This document shows positions 44,048-53,680 of a stretch of 64,000 nt of DNA, one piece after another. The translations under genes were made by a program, and so were the position numbers. Origin of the DNA: an uncultured Clostridia bacterium (GTDB taxonomy: Bacteria > Bacillota > Clostridia > Peptostreptococcales > Anaerovoracaceae); the NCBI GenBank assembly GCA_945830395.1, contig CALZYE010000004.1:1-64000 (forward strand), given 5' to 3'. Each line of letters begins with the position of its first letter. Position 1 is the stretch's first letter. The notes below the pieces were generated by a model, which had not been told where the DNA came from, ran no database searches, and worked only from the letters and a program-made list of their open reading frames with translations.

Positions 44048-44178
44048 TTATGTATACAAGATACAAATACTATACAGGACGCAATTATTATTTATTTTTA
44101 AACAAATTAGGACAGACTTTGTATCTTAATTATCGATATGTCTGTAATTTGTAAGCTGATTTGGATGAGGAGGACATT

Positions 44179-46410
44179 ATGAGAAAAGAATGGGAAGGTT
44201 TTAAAGAAGGACTTTGGCAGGAAACTATTTATGTGGATGACTTTATCAATCTGAATTATCATCAGTATGACGGGGAGAGCGATTTTCTTGCGGGGCCGAC
44301 GGCAAGAACCACAGAATGTAACGACAAAGTAAAGGATTTATTGGTTCAGGAAAGAAAAAACGGCGGAACTCTTAAGGTGGATGCCAGCAAGATCATGAGA
44401 ATAACTACATACGATCCGGGCTATATAATTGAGGGAAAGGATATCATAGTGGGGCTTCAGACTGATGAACCTCTTAAGAGAGGAATTTGCCCCTTTGGCG
44501 GAATCAAGATGGTCAGATCCGAGGTTGCAGAATACGGAGAGGAACTTCCCGAGGACATTGAGTTCCTGTTTAAATATATGACATCCCACAACGACGGCGT
44601 ATTTAAAGCATATTCTCCTGAAATGAGGAAAGCAAGACACTTAGGTTTCATCACAGGTCTTCCCGACGCTTACGGCAGAGGAAGAATCATCGGTGACTAC
44701 AGAAGAGCGGCGCTTTACGGAATAGATTATCTTATCGAAGAAAAGCAGAAAGATCACGATGAAATCGCATCAAGAGATGAAATGACGGAGGAGAATGTAA
44801 GACTTGCAGAGGAAGTATGGAACCAGATTGCCGCACTTAAAGAGATTAAGGTTATGGCGGAGAAATACGGGTTTGATATTTCAGGACCTGCATCCGATGT
44901 AAAAGAGGCGATTCAGTGGACATACTTTGCATATCTTGCAGGAATCAAAGAAGAAAACGGGGCGGCGATGTCGCTGGGAAGGACGGCAACTTTCCTTGAT
45001 GTCTATGCAGAAAGAGACCTTGAGTCGGGAAGATATACAGAAGAAGAAATTCAGGAATTTGTGGATGATTTCATCCTTAAGCTGAGAGTTGCAAGGCATT
45101 TGAGAACTACAGAGTACAATGAACTGTTCGGCGGAGATCCTATGTGGATTACAGAAGGCCTTGGAGGCATAGGCGCTGACGGAAGGCACAGAGTTACGAA
45201 AATGACATATCGCTACCTGAATACACTTTATAACTTAGGACCTGCACCGGAACCGAACCTGACAGTTTTGTGGTCGGAAAAACTTCCTGAGCCGTTTAAG
45301 AGATTTTGCGCCCGTGTATCCATAGACACAGACTCGATTCAGTATGAAAATGACGATAAGATGAGACCTAACTACGGTGACGATTATTCCATCGCTTGCT
45401 GTGTATCTGCGATTCAGATGGGCGAACAGATGCAGTTCTTCGGCGCAAGGTGTAACCTGGCCAAGTGTCTGCTGCTTGCAATTAACGGCGGTATTGACGA
45501 GAGAACGGGGGAACACCTGGGACCGCAGATGGAACCTGTGGGAGACGGACCTTTGGACTTCGATGAGGTTTGGAGAAGATATAATATTTATCTTGAGTGG
45601 CTCATGGGAGTATATGCAAGAATAATGAATATCATTCACTTCATGCACGATAAATACGACTACGAAAGATCGCAGATGGCATTTCTTGACTCAGAGGTTA
45701 AACGCCTGATGGCATTTGGTGTTGCAGGCTTTTCCGTTGCGGCAGATTCACTGTCAGCCATTAAATACGCAAAGGTAACGCCGATTCGTGACGAAAACGG
45801 AATTATTGTTGACTACAAGACGGAAGGGGATTTCCCTAAGTACGGTAACGATGATGACAGGGTAGACAATATTGCCGTTGCAATATCAGAAAAATCTATT
45901 ACAGAGCTCAGAAAACATAAATCATACAGAGATGCGGTAACGACACTGTCTGTTCTTACAATTACATCAAATGTAATGTATGGAAAGAAAACAGGAAACA
46001 CACCTGACGGAAGAAGAGCTGCTACGCCTTTTGCTCCCGGTGCAAATCCAATGCATCAGAGAGACACCCACGGTGCCGTTGCTTCTTTGAACTCAGTTGC
46101 CAAAATTGACTGGGAAACATGTCAGGACGGAATTTCAAATACATTCAGCATCGTTCCGGAATCTCTTGGAAAGGATCAGAAACAGAGAGTTGACAATCTT
46201 GTAACTCTTCTAAGCGGATATTTTGGACAGGGAGCACACCACCTGAATGTAAATGTACTCAACAGAGACACTCTCATAGATGCATATCACAATCCTGACA
46301 AATATCCAAGTCTCACAATCCGTGTATCCGGATATGCAGTCAGATTTAACGCTTTATCAAAAGCTCACCAGAAGGAAGTTATCGAAAGAACTTTCCATGA
46401 AGCGATTTAG
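44179..46410 (+). CDS. pflB: Formate C-acetyltransferase (pyruvate formate-lyase)
   Basis: The 743-aa glycyl-radical enzyme splits pyruvate with CoA into acetyl-CoA and formate. The adjacent catalytic cysteines lie in [19 protein letters not shown] (about residues 405-423). The radical glycine is in [12 protein letters not shown] near residue 718. Length matches the family. I start at 44179 because GAGGAGG lies upstream; the open frame from 44161 covers that site. It is followed by its activase. It is a core enzyme of mixed-acid fermentation. Confidence 0.97.
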   Translation: MRKEWEGFKEGLWQETIYVDDFINLNYHQYDGESDFLAGPTARTTECNDKVKDLLVQERKNGGTLKVDASKIMRITTYDPGYIIEGKDIIVGLQTDEPLKRGICPFGGIKMVRSEVAEYGEELPEDIEFLFKYMTSHNDGVFKAYSPEMRKARHLGFITGLPDAYGRGRIIGDYRRAALYGIDYLIEEKQKDHDEIASRDEMTEENVRLAEEVWNQIAALKEIKVMAEKYGFDISGPASDVKEAIQWTYFAYLAGIKEENGAAMSLGRTATFLDVYAERDLESGRYTEEEIQEFVDDFILKLRVARHLRTTEYNELFGGDPMWITEGLGGIGADGRHRVTKMTYRYLNTLYNLGPAPEPNLTVLWSEKLPEPFKRFCARVSIDTDSIQYENDDKMRPNYGDDYSIACCVSAIQMGEQMQFFGARCNLAKCLLLAINGGIDERTGEHLGPQMEPVGDGPLDFDEVWRRYNIYLEWLMGVYARIMNIIHFMHDKYDYERSQMAFLDSEVKRLMAFGVAGFSVAADSLSAIKYAKVTPIRDENGIIVDYKTEGDFPKYGNDDDRVDNIAVAISEKSITELRKHKSYRDAVTTLSVLTITSNVMYGKKTGNTPDGRRAATPFAPGANPMHQRDTHGAVASLNSVAKIDWETCQDGISNTFSIVPESLGKDQKQRVDNLVTLLSGYFGQGAHHLNVNVLNRDTLIDAYHNPDKYPSLTIRVSGYAVRFNALSKAHQKEVIERTFHEAI

Positions 46411-46422
46411 GCAGGTTGAATT

Positions 46423-47133
46423 ATGGCAATAGGAAGATTACACTCCGTTGAAACCTTTGGAGCGTTGGACGGACCCGGGATAAGGACGGTATTCTTTTTG
46501 CAGGGCTGTCCTGCACGGTGTATGTATTGCCACAATCCCGACACTTGGAATGAAGATGACGGAGAGCAGGTTACTGTCGGCGAAGTGGTCAGCAGGGCAA
46601 GGAGAGGAAGACCGTATTACGGAGAAAACGGCGGTGTCACCTTTTCCGGAGGAGAACCTCTATTGCAGGCCGACTTTCTCATAGAGGCTATGGATGCTCT
46701 GAGAAGAGATGGAATAGCTTCTGCCATAGATACCAGCGGAACATATTTCGACGATAAGTCGGAGGATGTAATTTCTCACTGTGATATGGTGCTGCTGGAT
46801 ATTAAGCACATAGATCCGTCAGGATTCAAAGAGCTTACAGGCAGAGAACAGGGAACTCTGAGACTTTTAATCGATGCTATAAACAGACAGGAAAAACCTG
46901 TTTGGATTAGGCAGGTTATCGTTCCGGGTTTCAATGACGACGAGGAATACATACATGAATTAAATGAATTCCTGACCCGAATTAAAGATATAAGGAAAAT
47001 TGAGCTTTTAGGTTATCACAATATGGCAGAGCCGAAGTACGACAGGCTGGGCATAAAGTACAGGCTCAAAGGCGTTAAACCTATGAACTCCGAATCCTTG
47101 GAAAAATTAAGCGATCTTACTAAAATTAAATAA
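46423..47133 (+). CDS. pflA: Pyruvate formate-lyase activating enzyme (radical SAM)
   Basis: This 236-aa radical-SAM activase installs the glycyl radical on PflB. The cluster motif CPARCMYCHNPDTW (CxxxCxxC) lies at about residues 31-44. GGVTFSGGEPLLQADFL is the SAM-binding GGE motif. LLDIKHIDPSGFKELTG and WIRQVIVPGFNDDEEYI are typical of PflA. It starts 12 nt after pflB and shares its operon; a terminator follows. Confidence 0.96.
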   Translation: MAIGRLHSVETFGALDGPGIRTVFFLQGCPARCMYCHNPDTWNEDDGEQVTVGEVVSRARRGRPYYGENGGVTFSGGEPLLQADFLIEAMDALRRDGIASAIDTSGTYFDDKSEDVISHCDMVLLDIKHIDPSGFKELTGREQGTLRLLIDAINRQEKPVWIRQVIVPGFNDDEEYIHELNEFLTRIKDIRKIELLGYHNMAEPKYDRLGIKYRLKGVKPMNSESLEKLSDLTKIK

Positions 47134-47150
47134 ACATTATCAAGCTTGAG

Positions 47151-47178
47151 AAAAAGCAGGTCATAGGGCCTGTTTTTT
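47151..47178 (+). terminator. Terminator after pflA
   Basis: AAAAAGCAGG (47151-47160) pairs with CCTGTTTTTT (47169-47178), T-rich on the 3' side. Confidence 0.8.
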
Positions 47179-47234
47179 CTTTTATAAGCTGAGAGTATGG
47201 ATTTTTTGAAAGTTTTCTTTAGAGTTTTTTATAT

Positions 47235-47498
47235 TCATATCCATATATTAACCGTAGCTTTTTTATGCATATCGCCACCGTTACTATGTGTCAGGAATGT
47301 TGTAACACTGATTTTATGTAAAATTTTTCTGTAATCGCCCAAAGCTATTGAAATCCAAAGTGTAACCGTCACAAAGGAAAGATTTTTCTTTGCTTTGTCT
47401 AAAACCCACAAATAATTCATCGTACAACTAACACAATTACAAGGCTGGCAAACAAACATACATTCCGCATAAATATCCGCTTCATTCATCACAATCAT
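47235..47498 (-). pseudogene. Decayed alpha/beta hydrolase fragment
   Basis: The minus-strand frame encodes YLWVLDKAKKNLSFVTVTLW, then ISIALGDYRKILHKISVTTF, then LTHSNGGDMHKKAT. This aligns well with the intact hydrolase at 48292-49125, which reads YLWVKKQVRENIPFVMVALQ, ISMALGDYRSVLSCIDVPTF, LAYSNGGDMYNRTH over the same stretch. Only this part of the C-terminal domain survives, without the Ser or His of the active site. The N-terminal 25 residues are unrelated. It is inverted relative to the intact copy about 1 kb away, so it is the remnant of a second copy. Confidence 0.75.
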
Positions 47499-47666
47499 TT
47501 TGATTTGAGCATTTGTCTACAGCCTGAACTATAATAACGTTGTAATTTATCATATTTTTAGCATAATAAAAAGAACTTATGCTAAGCAAGGTAAGAAGCA
47601 CACTTTCTATAATATATACTCCATACAGAAAGTTGACAAAATATTAATATACACGAGGCACATGAA

Positions 47667-47936
47667 ATGATTAAATTAATAAATTATCTACAACTAACTC
47701 TATTATCGTTCTTACTGATTATAAGAATATTCCTAATTGGTAAACCGATACCTAATTTTGTATTAACATCAATATTGAGTTTAATATTTTTGTCTATTTG
47801 CATATCGAATTATCAGATTTGTATAAATATTAGTGCGCATTCAAACAAACTTTCACTATATGCTTTCCATTTATGTATTATCAATTTGTCATATATGGTA
47901 ATGTTTATGTATATTATCTTAGCAATAAATCACTGA
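47667..47936 (+). CDS. Hypothetical small membrane protein
   Basis: An 89-aa frame that I do not recognise. Three hydrophobic segments are visible (about residues 8-24, 31-50 and 64-86), with few charged residues after the N-terminus. Codon use is very AT-rich compared with neighbours, which may indicate transferred or decaying DNA. GAGG lies only 10-13 nt before the ATG, so translation evidence is modest. It is in an otherwise gene-poor 1.1-kb stretch between pflA and a hydrolase. Confidence 0.4.
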   Translation: MIKLINYLQLTLLSFLLIIRIFLIGKPIPNFVLTSILSLIFLSICISNYQICINISAHSNKLSLYAFHLCIINLSYMVMFMYIILAINH

Positions 47937-47983
47937 AAAGTTGCAATATAACATGAACATAGTGCATGCACCTTGGTACTTAT

Positions 47984-48042
47984 AGAATAAGAGAATACCG
48001 TTGGAAAAGCTAAGTTTTTTGGTACAACTCTTATTCTTTTTT
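47984..48042 (+). terminator. Long-loop terminator in gene-poor region
   Basis: AGAATAAGAG (47984-47993) pairs perfectly with CTCTTATTCT (48028-48037), followed by TTTTT. The 34-nt loop has weak internal pairing. Confidence 0.55.
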
Positions 48043-48111
48043 ATTTTATAAAATTATAACAATATAAACCCCTTTCAATAACTAAATAGCATAAGGAAAA
48101 CTGCTATAATT

Positions 48112-48243
48112 ATGTTAAGTAGTATAACACATATGTTACCTTTGTCTTATGGTTTGGATTTTACCTTATCTCAAAAGATTTTATATATTCTTGTAGATCT
48201 TATATGCTCTTATGGGATTGTAATTATACTGTTTATACGGTAA
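48112..48243 (+). CDS. Doubtful 43-aa hydrophobic ORF
   Basis: ATG at 48112 opens a frame of 43 codons ending at 48243, with a hydrophobic second half (KILYILVDLICSYGIVIILF). The ribosome site is poor (AAGGA 14 nt away). It is the only coding possibility I see in the 355-nt gap 47937-48291 and may be chance. Confidence 0.2.
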   Translation: MLSSITHMLPLSYGLDFTLSQKILYILVDLICSYGIVIILFIR

Positions 48244-48291
48244 AATGTCTCGTGAGAATATGGGAAATCTCCTTTTTACAAGGGGGACAGA

Positions 48292-49125
48292 ATGGAAAAA
48301 TTAAATGCTGAACTTACTATGTCCGATGGATGTAGAATTTCTTATGATGTTAAAGGAAGTGGAGAGCCGATAGTATTTGTACATGGATGGTCGGCAAATC
48401 GAGAGTTCTTTTCTGAGCAAGTAGAGTATTTATCAAAAAAATTCATGGTTATAACCTATGACCTGAGAGGTCACGGTAAGTCTGACAAGAGGATGGAAAT
48501 TTTGGAAAACAACCTTACCATAGAACGACTTGCCTTAGATTTAAAGGAAATTATAGAAGCCTTAAATCTACACTCGGTACATCTGTGCGGCTGGTCAATG
48601 GGGACAAGCGTTCTGCTTTCGTATGTGGAGCAGTTCCGTCATAAATACGCAAGGTCATTGACTTTTGTGGATATGACACCAAAGCTCATCAATGATGATT
48701 CTTGGAATTTGGGTGACTTTGATGCCGAGGAGAATCTCAGGTTCACTCAGAGCTTGGCAGTGGATTGGAGAAATGTCTCCGGGGAACTTGTGGAGAGCCT
48801 GTTTGCAAGGAATACTGATAAGAACGGTCCCAAGTATTTGTGGGTAAAGAAGCAGGTTAGAGAGAATATACCTTTTGTGATGGTGGCGCTTCAGATCTCC
48901 ATGGCACTGGGTGATTACAGAAGTGTGTTATCTTGCATTGATGTGCCGACATTTCTGGCATACAGCAATGGTGGTGATATGTATAACAGAACTCATGGAG
49001 AATATATGCATGAGAACATAAGAACTTCAAAACTTTCTATTTATGAAGATTGCGGACATTCGTTATTTATAGAGGATCCGAATAAATTTAATCGGGAGTA
49101 TGAGGAGTTTGTTTTGAGCATTTAA
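48292..49125 (+). CDS. Alpha/beta hydrolase
   Basis: A 277-aa alpha/beta-fold hydrolase. PIVFVHGWSANREFFSEQV carries the HG oxyanion motif, and VITYDLRGHGKSDK follows. The nucleophile elbow is LCGWSMGTSVLLSY with Ser at about residue 102. The catalytic acid probably lies near the later strand, and His is in YEDCGHSLFIEDP. The group includes esterases, haloperoxidase-like and C-C hydrolases, so the substrate is undetermined. AGGGGGA precedes the ATG. A decayed relative lies in inverted orientation at 47235-47498. Confidence 0.88.
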   Translation: MEKLNAELTMSDGCRISYDVKGSGEPIVFVHGWSANREFFSEQVEYLSKKFMVITYDLRGHGKSDKRMEILENNLTIERLALDLKEIIEALNLHSVHLCGWSMGTSVLLSYVEQFRHKYARSLTFVDMTPKLINDDSWNLGDFDAEENLRFTQSLAVDWRNVSGELVESLFARNTDKNGPKYLWVKKQVRENIPFVMVALQISMALGDYRSVLSCIDVPTFLAYSNGGDMYNRTHGEYMHENIRTSKLSIYEDCGHSLFIEDPNKFNREYEEFVLSI

Positions 49126-49188
49126 GCTGCGCAAGGAATCTGGACTTATTGAAATACATTAAACCTGTGAGACAGAGCCCATGAAGTT

Positions 49189-49217
49189 TTGACTAAAGGG
49201 TTGTTTTTTGGTATATT
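49189..49217 (+). promoter_or_regulatory. Predicted promoter for metG-tatD
   Basis: TTGACT (49189-49194) and TATATT (49212-49217) are spaced by 17 nt. No T-box is present in the 142-nt leader region. Confidence 0.6.
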
Positions 49218-49267
49218 AAATACACTAAGCCTTATCTCATTTGATAGAGGCATAAGAAAGGAATGAT

Positions 49268-51196
49268 ATGATGTCAAAAGTAAGGAAAAACAAGGGTAAA
49301 TACTATATAACAACCCCTATCTATTATCCAAGTGCAAACCTTCATATAGGTCACACCTATTGCACGGTAATGGCAGATGCAATGGCGAGATTTAAGAGAT
49401 TGTCGGGCTACGATGTTCACTTTCTAACGGGAACGGATGAACATGGACTTAAAATACAGGAAATCGCAGAGAAGCAGGGGGTTACGCCTCAGGCTTATGT
49501 AGACGGCGTGGTTTCCGGAATCAAAGACCTTTGGAAAACTATGGAAATTTCCTATGATGATTTCATCAGAACCACTGAAGAAAGACATGTCAGCCGTGTT
49601 CAGGAAATTTTCAATAAGATGAATGAAAAAGGTGATATATATAAGAGCGAATATGAAGGGTGGTACTGCACGCCGTGTGAGTCTTTTTGGACGGAAAGCC
49701 AGCTCGTGGACGGCTGCTGCCCGGACTGCGGGCGCCAAGTGAAAAAAGCACAGGAAGAAGCGTATTTTTTCCGCATGTCCAATTATCAGGACAAGATTCT
49801 GCAGCTTTTTGAGAAGCACCCTGAATTTTTGATGCCGGATACCAGAAGAAACGAGATGAAAGCCTTTGTTGAACAGGGTCTTGAGGATTTGTGTATTTCC
49901 CGTTCCACTTTTGATTGGGGTATTCCGGTGCCTGTTGATACCAAACATGTTATATATGTTTGGCTGGATGCGCTTACAAACTATATTACGGCTTTAGGCT
50001 ATCCGGATTCACCTGAAATTTTTGAAAAATATTGGCCTGCGGATGTCCATCTCGTAGGAAAAGAGATCGTCAGATTCCACTCCATAATATGGCCTGCAAT
50101 GCTTATGTCCTTGGATTTACCTTTGCCTAAGCAGGTTCTGGGGCATGGATGGCTTTTAATCGACGGCGGAAAGATGAGCAAATCAAAGGGAAATGTAGTC
50201 GACCCCGTGGTTTTGATAGACAGATACGGAATTGATTCTTTGAAATATTTCTTGCTCAGGGAGTACACCTTCGGTCAGGACGGAGTGTTCACAAACGAAG
50301 TTATGCTTAAGAGGATGAACTTTGACCTTGCAAACGATTTGGGCAATTTGGTTTCAAGAACTACGGCGATGATTGAAAAATACTGCGGGGGAGTTACACC
50401 TCCGGCAAAGACGGAAGATGACTTTGATAGAGATTTGAAAGAAGTTGCTGTGGGGGCAGCACCTAATGTCGAAAAACACATGGACAAGTTCTCCTTTAAC
50501 AATGCCCTCGAAAGCATTTGGATTCTCGTACGCAGAGCCAATAAATATATCGACGAAAAAACTCCTTGGATACTGGCAAAGGATGAAGATAAAAAGGCTG
50601 AACTGGACACATGCATGCACAATCTTGCCGAGGTGCTGCGCATCGTTTCGATTTTGATTTATCCTTTCATGCATACAACTACGGAAAAAATAAGAGAGCA
50701 GCTGGGAATCCGAGGCAAAATCAGGTGGGAAGATGCGTTTGTTTTCGGAGAACTTCAAGGAAATGAGGTTCGGAGAGGAGAAGCTATTTTCCCAAGGCTT
50801 GACATTGAAAAAGAACTTAAGGCGCTGGATGAACTAAAAAGGAGCGATGAGCCTGAAAACATTCCCCTTGACCTTAAGCCCGAAATTCAGTTTGAGGATT
50901 TCGACAAGATAGACTTGAGAGTAGGCACAATTATTTCTGCAGAAAAACACCCTGACGCAGATAAACTGTTGGTGTTTCAGGTGAAGATGGATACAGAGAC
51001 AAGACAGATTATTTCAGGTGTGGCAAATGACTTTTCGCCGGAGGAAATGGTTGGCAAAAAGGTAATAGTTGTGGCAAACCTTAAACATAGAAAACTTCGC
51101 GGAATGGAATCAAAGGGAATGCTTCTCTTTGCGGAGAACGGCAAAAAACTTGAGTTGGTCAGCACGAAAGCGCCTGACGGAAGCGTTGTAGGTTAG
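49268..51196 (+). CDS. metG: Methionyl-tRNA synthetase
   Basis: The 642-aa class I synthetase charges tRNA-Met. The HIGH-like motif is YYPSANLHIGHTYCTVM, and KMSKS is GGKMSKSKGNVVDP near residue 302. The connective peptide zinc site has CTPC and CPDCG. The C-terminal 100 residues are a tRNA-binding OB fold (DFDKIDLRVGTIISAEKHPD), so the protein is the dimeric long form. AAAGGA precedes paired ATG codons at 49268 and 49271. tatD follows within 5 nt. Confidence 0.97.
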   Translation: MMSKVRKNKGKYYITTPIYYPSANLHIGHTYCTVMADAMARFKRLSGYDVHFLTGTDEHGLKIQEIAEKQGVTPQAYVDGVVSGIKDLWKTMEISYDDFIRTTEERHVSRVQEIFNKMNEKGDIYKSEYEGWYCTPCESFWTESQLVDGCCPDCGRQVKKAQEEAYFFRMSNYQDKILQLFEKHPEFLMPDTRRNEMKAFVEQGLEDLCISRSTFDWGIPVPVDTKHVIYVWLDALTNYITALGYPDSPEIFEKYWPADVHLVGKEIVRFHSIIWPAMLMSLDLPLPKQVLGHGWLLIDGGKMSKSKGNVVDPVVLIDRYGIDSLKYFLLREYTFGQDGVFTNEVMLKRMNFDLANDLGNLVSRTTAMIEKYCGGVTPPAKTEDDFDRDLKEVAVGAAPNVEKHMDKFSFNNALESIWILVRRANKYIDEKTPWILAKDEDKKAELDTCMHNLAEVLRIVSILIYPFMHTTTEKIREQLGIRGKIRWEDAFVFGELQGNEVRRGEAIFPRLDIEKELKALDELKRSDEPENIPLDLKPEIQFEDFDKIDLRVGTIISAEKHPDADKLLVFQVKMDTETRQIISGVANDFSPEEMVGKKVIVVANLKHRKLRGMESKGMLLFAENGKKLELVSTKAPDGSVVG

Positions 51197-51200
51197 GAAG

Positions 51201-52055
51201 ATGGTCGATAAGAACATGGATAAGATATTGTTTGATGCTCATGCTCATATCAATGAATTGCGGTTTTCTGAAGCTGACAGAGATGCCTTGGCAAAGGAAA
51301 TAGAGGATTCGCAGGTTGCCTATGTAATGGACGCAGCTTTCAGTATTCCGTCATCGCGGCAGGCAGTTTATGATGCGGAAAAATATCCATGGTGCTATGC
51401 TATAGTCGGTATTCATCCCCATGACAGCAAAGACCTTGATGATAAGGCAATGGAAGAGATTCGTGAGATGGCAAAGCACCCCAAGGTAAAGGGGATAGGC
51501 GAGATAGGTCTTGATTTCTACTATGATCATTCGGATAGAGATATTCAGAGAGAAGGTTTCAGAAAGCAGATTTGCCTTGCCAATGAACTTAAAATGCCTA
51601 TAGTGATTCATTCCAGAGATGCAGAGGAAGAAACCATGGAGATCCTCAAGGAGGAGGGTGCTTTCAGTGAGGAACGCCAAAGTTTTTTCCCTCCAAGGAA
51701 AAATGAAAAAGGTGAAGAGGTGCCGGACAGCAGAGTGCTGATTCATTGCTTTTCCGGAAGTGTGGAAACTGCACGCCAATATGTGAAATTGGGTGCTACT
51801 GTTTCAATATGCGGACCTGTAACCTTTAAGAATAACAGAAAGACAAGCCTGGTGGCAGCCGATATTCCCATTGAATTTTTAACGGTTGAAACAGACTCAC
51901 CTTACCTTGCTCCCGTGCCGAAACGGGGAAAGCAAAATATGTCCCCATATGTTGAATATGTTGCGCGGAGAGTTGCTGTTATCAAAGGCATGGAATATGA
52001 GGAAGTTGCGAGAATAACCTGTGATAATGCAAAGCGATTTTATGGGATAGATTAA
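51201..52055 (+). CDS. TatD family metal-dependent hydrolase (DNase)
   Basis: A 284-aa TatD-type TIM-barrel hydrolase. Metal-binding residues appear in FDAHAHINELRF (HxH), GEIGLDFYYDHSD (Glu), IVIHSRDAEEETMEIL (His) and VLIHCFSGSVETARQY (His); LTVETDSPYLAPVPKRG carries the final Asp. TatD enzymes act as 3'-5' exonucleases on DNA or RNA. Placement directly after metG is conserved in Bacillota, and the usual next genes (rnmV, ksgA) are missing here. A second ATG lies at 51216. Confidence 0.92.
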   Translation: MVDKNMDKILFDAHAHINELRFSEADRDALAKEIEDSQVAYVMDAAFSIPSSRQAVYDAEKYPWCYAIVGIHPHDSKDLDDKAMEEIREMAKHPKVKGIGEIGLDFYYDHSDRDIQREGFRKQICLANELKMPIVIHSRDAEEETMEILKEEGAFSEERQSFFPPRKNEKGEEVPDSRVLIHCFSGSVETARQYVKLGATVSICGPVTFKNNRKTSLVAADIPIEFLTVETDSPYLAPVPKRGKQNMSPYVEYVARRVAVIKGMEYEEVARITCDNAKRFYGID

Positions 52056-52084
52056 TTTAAGATTTTAAGATATAGTATCAAAAT

Positions 52085-52120
52085 AGGAAGTATCGGTTAT
52101 CACCTTTACTTCCTTTATTA
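52085..52120. terminator. Hairpin between convergent tatD and hydrolase
   Basis: AGGAAGTA (52085-52092) pairs with TACTTCCT (52107-52114), with inner GGT/ACC pairing, then TTATTATT. Confidence 0.6.
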
Positions 52121-52132
52121 TTAAATCGAAAC

Positions 52133-52894
52133 TTATAAGAAATTTTTTATGATACGCGCTAAATCTTTAGGATTCTCCCAAGCCATAGAATGACCGGCAT
52201 TTTTTATGATTGCAATATTTTCGTGCTTGAATGTAAGATCGTCGTAATCTTCATCAGGCAATGATTTTTCGCCGAATATAAAACACCTTGGGAATTCAAA
52301 GCTGAATAGAGTTGTTTTCCACGAAGGAATTCCTCCGGATACAGCGTTTTTTGACATTTCATGAATTGCTTTTGGCAGACAATTCTTTAAAGAGGATGCC
52401 CACATTGTATTCCCGGATTCCATATATTCTTTTATTTTCTCTAAAATTTCAGAGTCCAGATTTTTATTATTTAATTGAGAAAGTTCCCAGCTCGCAGAAC
52501 CTTTTGTACTTGGAGCTAAATTTGGCTCACTGAGTATTAACTTTTTGACTTTATCTCTGCATAAATTGCAAAGTTCTATCGCAATGGGACCGCCTAAACT
52601 ATGTCCAAAGATTACTAACTCTCCTAATCCTATATCATCAATAAATTCATTCAGATATTCTGCATGGGAATTTACGCTATATGTGAAATTTGGTGGTTTA
52701 TCGCTATATCCGGCCCCAAGCAAATCGACAACTATTTTTCTATGTTCTGACAAGTCATCTTGAAAAGCTACATCAATATAGTCAAATGAACCTGCACATC
52801 CAAGACCATGTATGAATAAAATAGGTGTTTTATTCCCGTAAAAATCAAAATACCGCAACTTGAATTCATTTCCTCGTATTGTATATTCTTTCAT
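52133..52894 (-). CDS. Alpha/beta hydrolase
   Basis: A 253-aa alpha/beta hydrolase. ILFIHGLGCAGSFDYID holds the HG motif, IVVDLLGAGYSDKP follows, and the nucleophile elbow is VIFGHSLGGPIAIEL with Ser at about residue 98. The catalytic His lies in IIKNAGHSMAWENP. The short cap region suggests an esterase or C-C hydrolase-like enzyme; the substrate is unknown. GAGGT precedes the ATG. It lies 14 nt after nrdG in the same direction and could be read from the nrdD promoter, though a metabolic link is unclear. Confidence 0.86.
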   Translation of the reverse strand: MKEYTIRGNEFKLRYFDFYGNKTPILFIHGLGCAGSFDYIDVAFQDDLSEHRKIVVDLLGAGYSDKPPNFTYSVNSHAEYLNEFIDDIGLGELVIFGHSLGGPIAIELCNLCRDKVKKLILSEPNLAPSTKGSASWELSQLNNKNLDSEILEKIKEYMESGNTMWASSLKNCLPKAIHEMSKNAVSGGIPSWKTTLFSFEFPRCFIFGEKSLPDEDYDDLTFKHENIAIIKNAGHSMAWENPKDLARIIKNFL

Positions 52895-52908
52895 TTAATT
52901 TACCTCTG

Positions 52909-53601
52909 TCATGTAATTTCGTACAAAACGATTTTCTTTTGCTTCATGGTTTTGTTCATATCTATAACTCTTTGATTGCTGCTTCCCCTATATTGAAGTG
53001 TCAAGTCTTTGAGGGGATTTATGAACCTTCCGTCTATAAGTACATCGACTAAACTTAGAAGAGAGGCAAGGGCAACCTTATGTTGTTTTTTTGATGAAAA
53101 GTTTTTACCAATGTTATTTTCACCTGTTTCATCTGCACCCAATGCTGTATTCTCTGTATCCTCTGCGCTTGAGCCTGCTGTATTATTGATGTCATAAGGT
53201 CTGAATTTTCCAAGGTCTGAAAGGCTTACTTCCGCATAGCTTAAAAGTTCATCCAAAGTATATCCCGAATACATCCAGATGTTTAAACCCCTCTTTTTTA
53301 CTTCCTCTGCAATCCTCAAAAAGGCTGCAGGCTGGTGACTCGGCTCACCTCCGCTGAAAGTGACCCCGGAAAGAAGCGGGTTTGCGTCAATTGCATCTAA
53401 GATTTTTTGAATAGCGCAATCGTATCCGCCGTTGAAATCATGTGTTTCAGGATTGTGGCATTCAGGACAGTTGTGAGGGCAGCCTTGGCAGAATATGGTA
53501 AATCTCAGCCCGGGTCCGTCCACAATTGATTCTTTAACAACTCCCGCAAGTCTGAGACTTACGGGAGCTTCGTTTTTGCTGTTTTGAAATTTATTTTTCA
53601 T
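52909..53601 (-). CDS. nrdG: Anaerobic ribonucleotide reductase activating protein (radical SAM)
   Basis: This 230-aa radical-SAM protein generates the glycyl radical on NrdD. ESIVDGPGLRFTIFCQGCPH leads into NCPECHNPETHD, giving the CxxxCxxC cluster motif. GVTFSGGEPSHQPAAFL is the SAM site, and LVDVLIDGRFI with LQYRGSSNQRVID is typical near the end. NrdG is usually about 150-180 aa; here a Ser/Thr/Asn/Glu-rich insertion of about 45 residues lies before LLSLVDVLIDG. I start at 53601 (AGAGAAA before ATG); the frame runs back into nrdD, so a TTG at 53694 is possible. Confidence 0.92.
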   Translation of the reverse strand: MKNKFQNSKNEAPVSLRLAGVVKESIVDGPGLRFTIFCQGCPHNCPECHNPETHDFNGGYDCAIQKILDAIDANPLLSGVTFSGGEPSHQPAAFLRIAEEVKKRGLNIWMYSGYTLDELLSYAEVSLSDLGKFRPYDINNTAGSSAEDTENTALGADETGENNIGKNFSSKKQHKVALASLLSLVDVLIDGRFINPLKDLTLQYRGSSNQRVIDMNKTMKQKKIVLYEIT

Positions 53602-53680
53602 TTTCTCTTTACATATGGGTTTTGTCGTCTTCAGGGTATAAATAACCGAAGAAGAATTTCTCAAAACGATCACAAGGATG

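Noticed and set aside
49126..49267. T-box upstream of metG
   Set aside because: No GGGTGGAACCGCG-like core; only a normal promoter and short leader.
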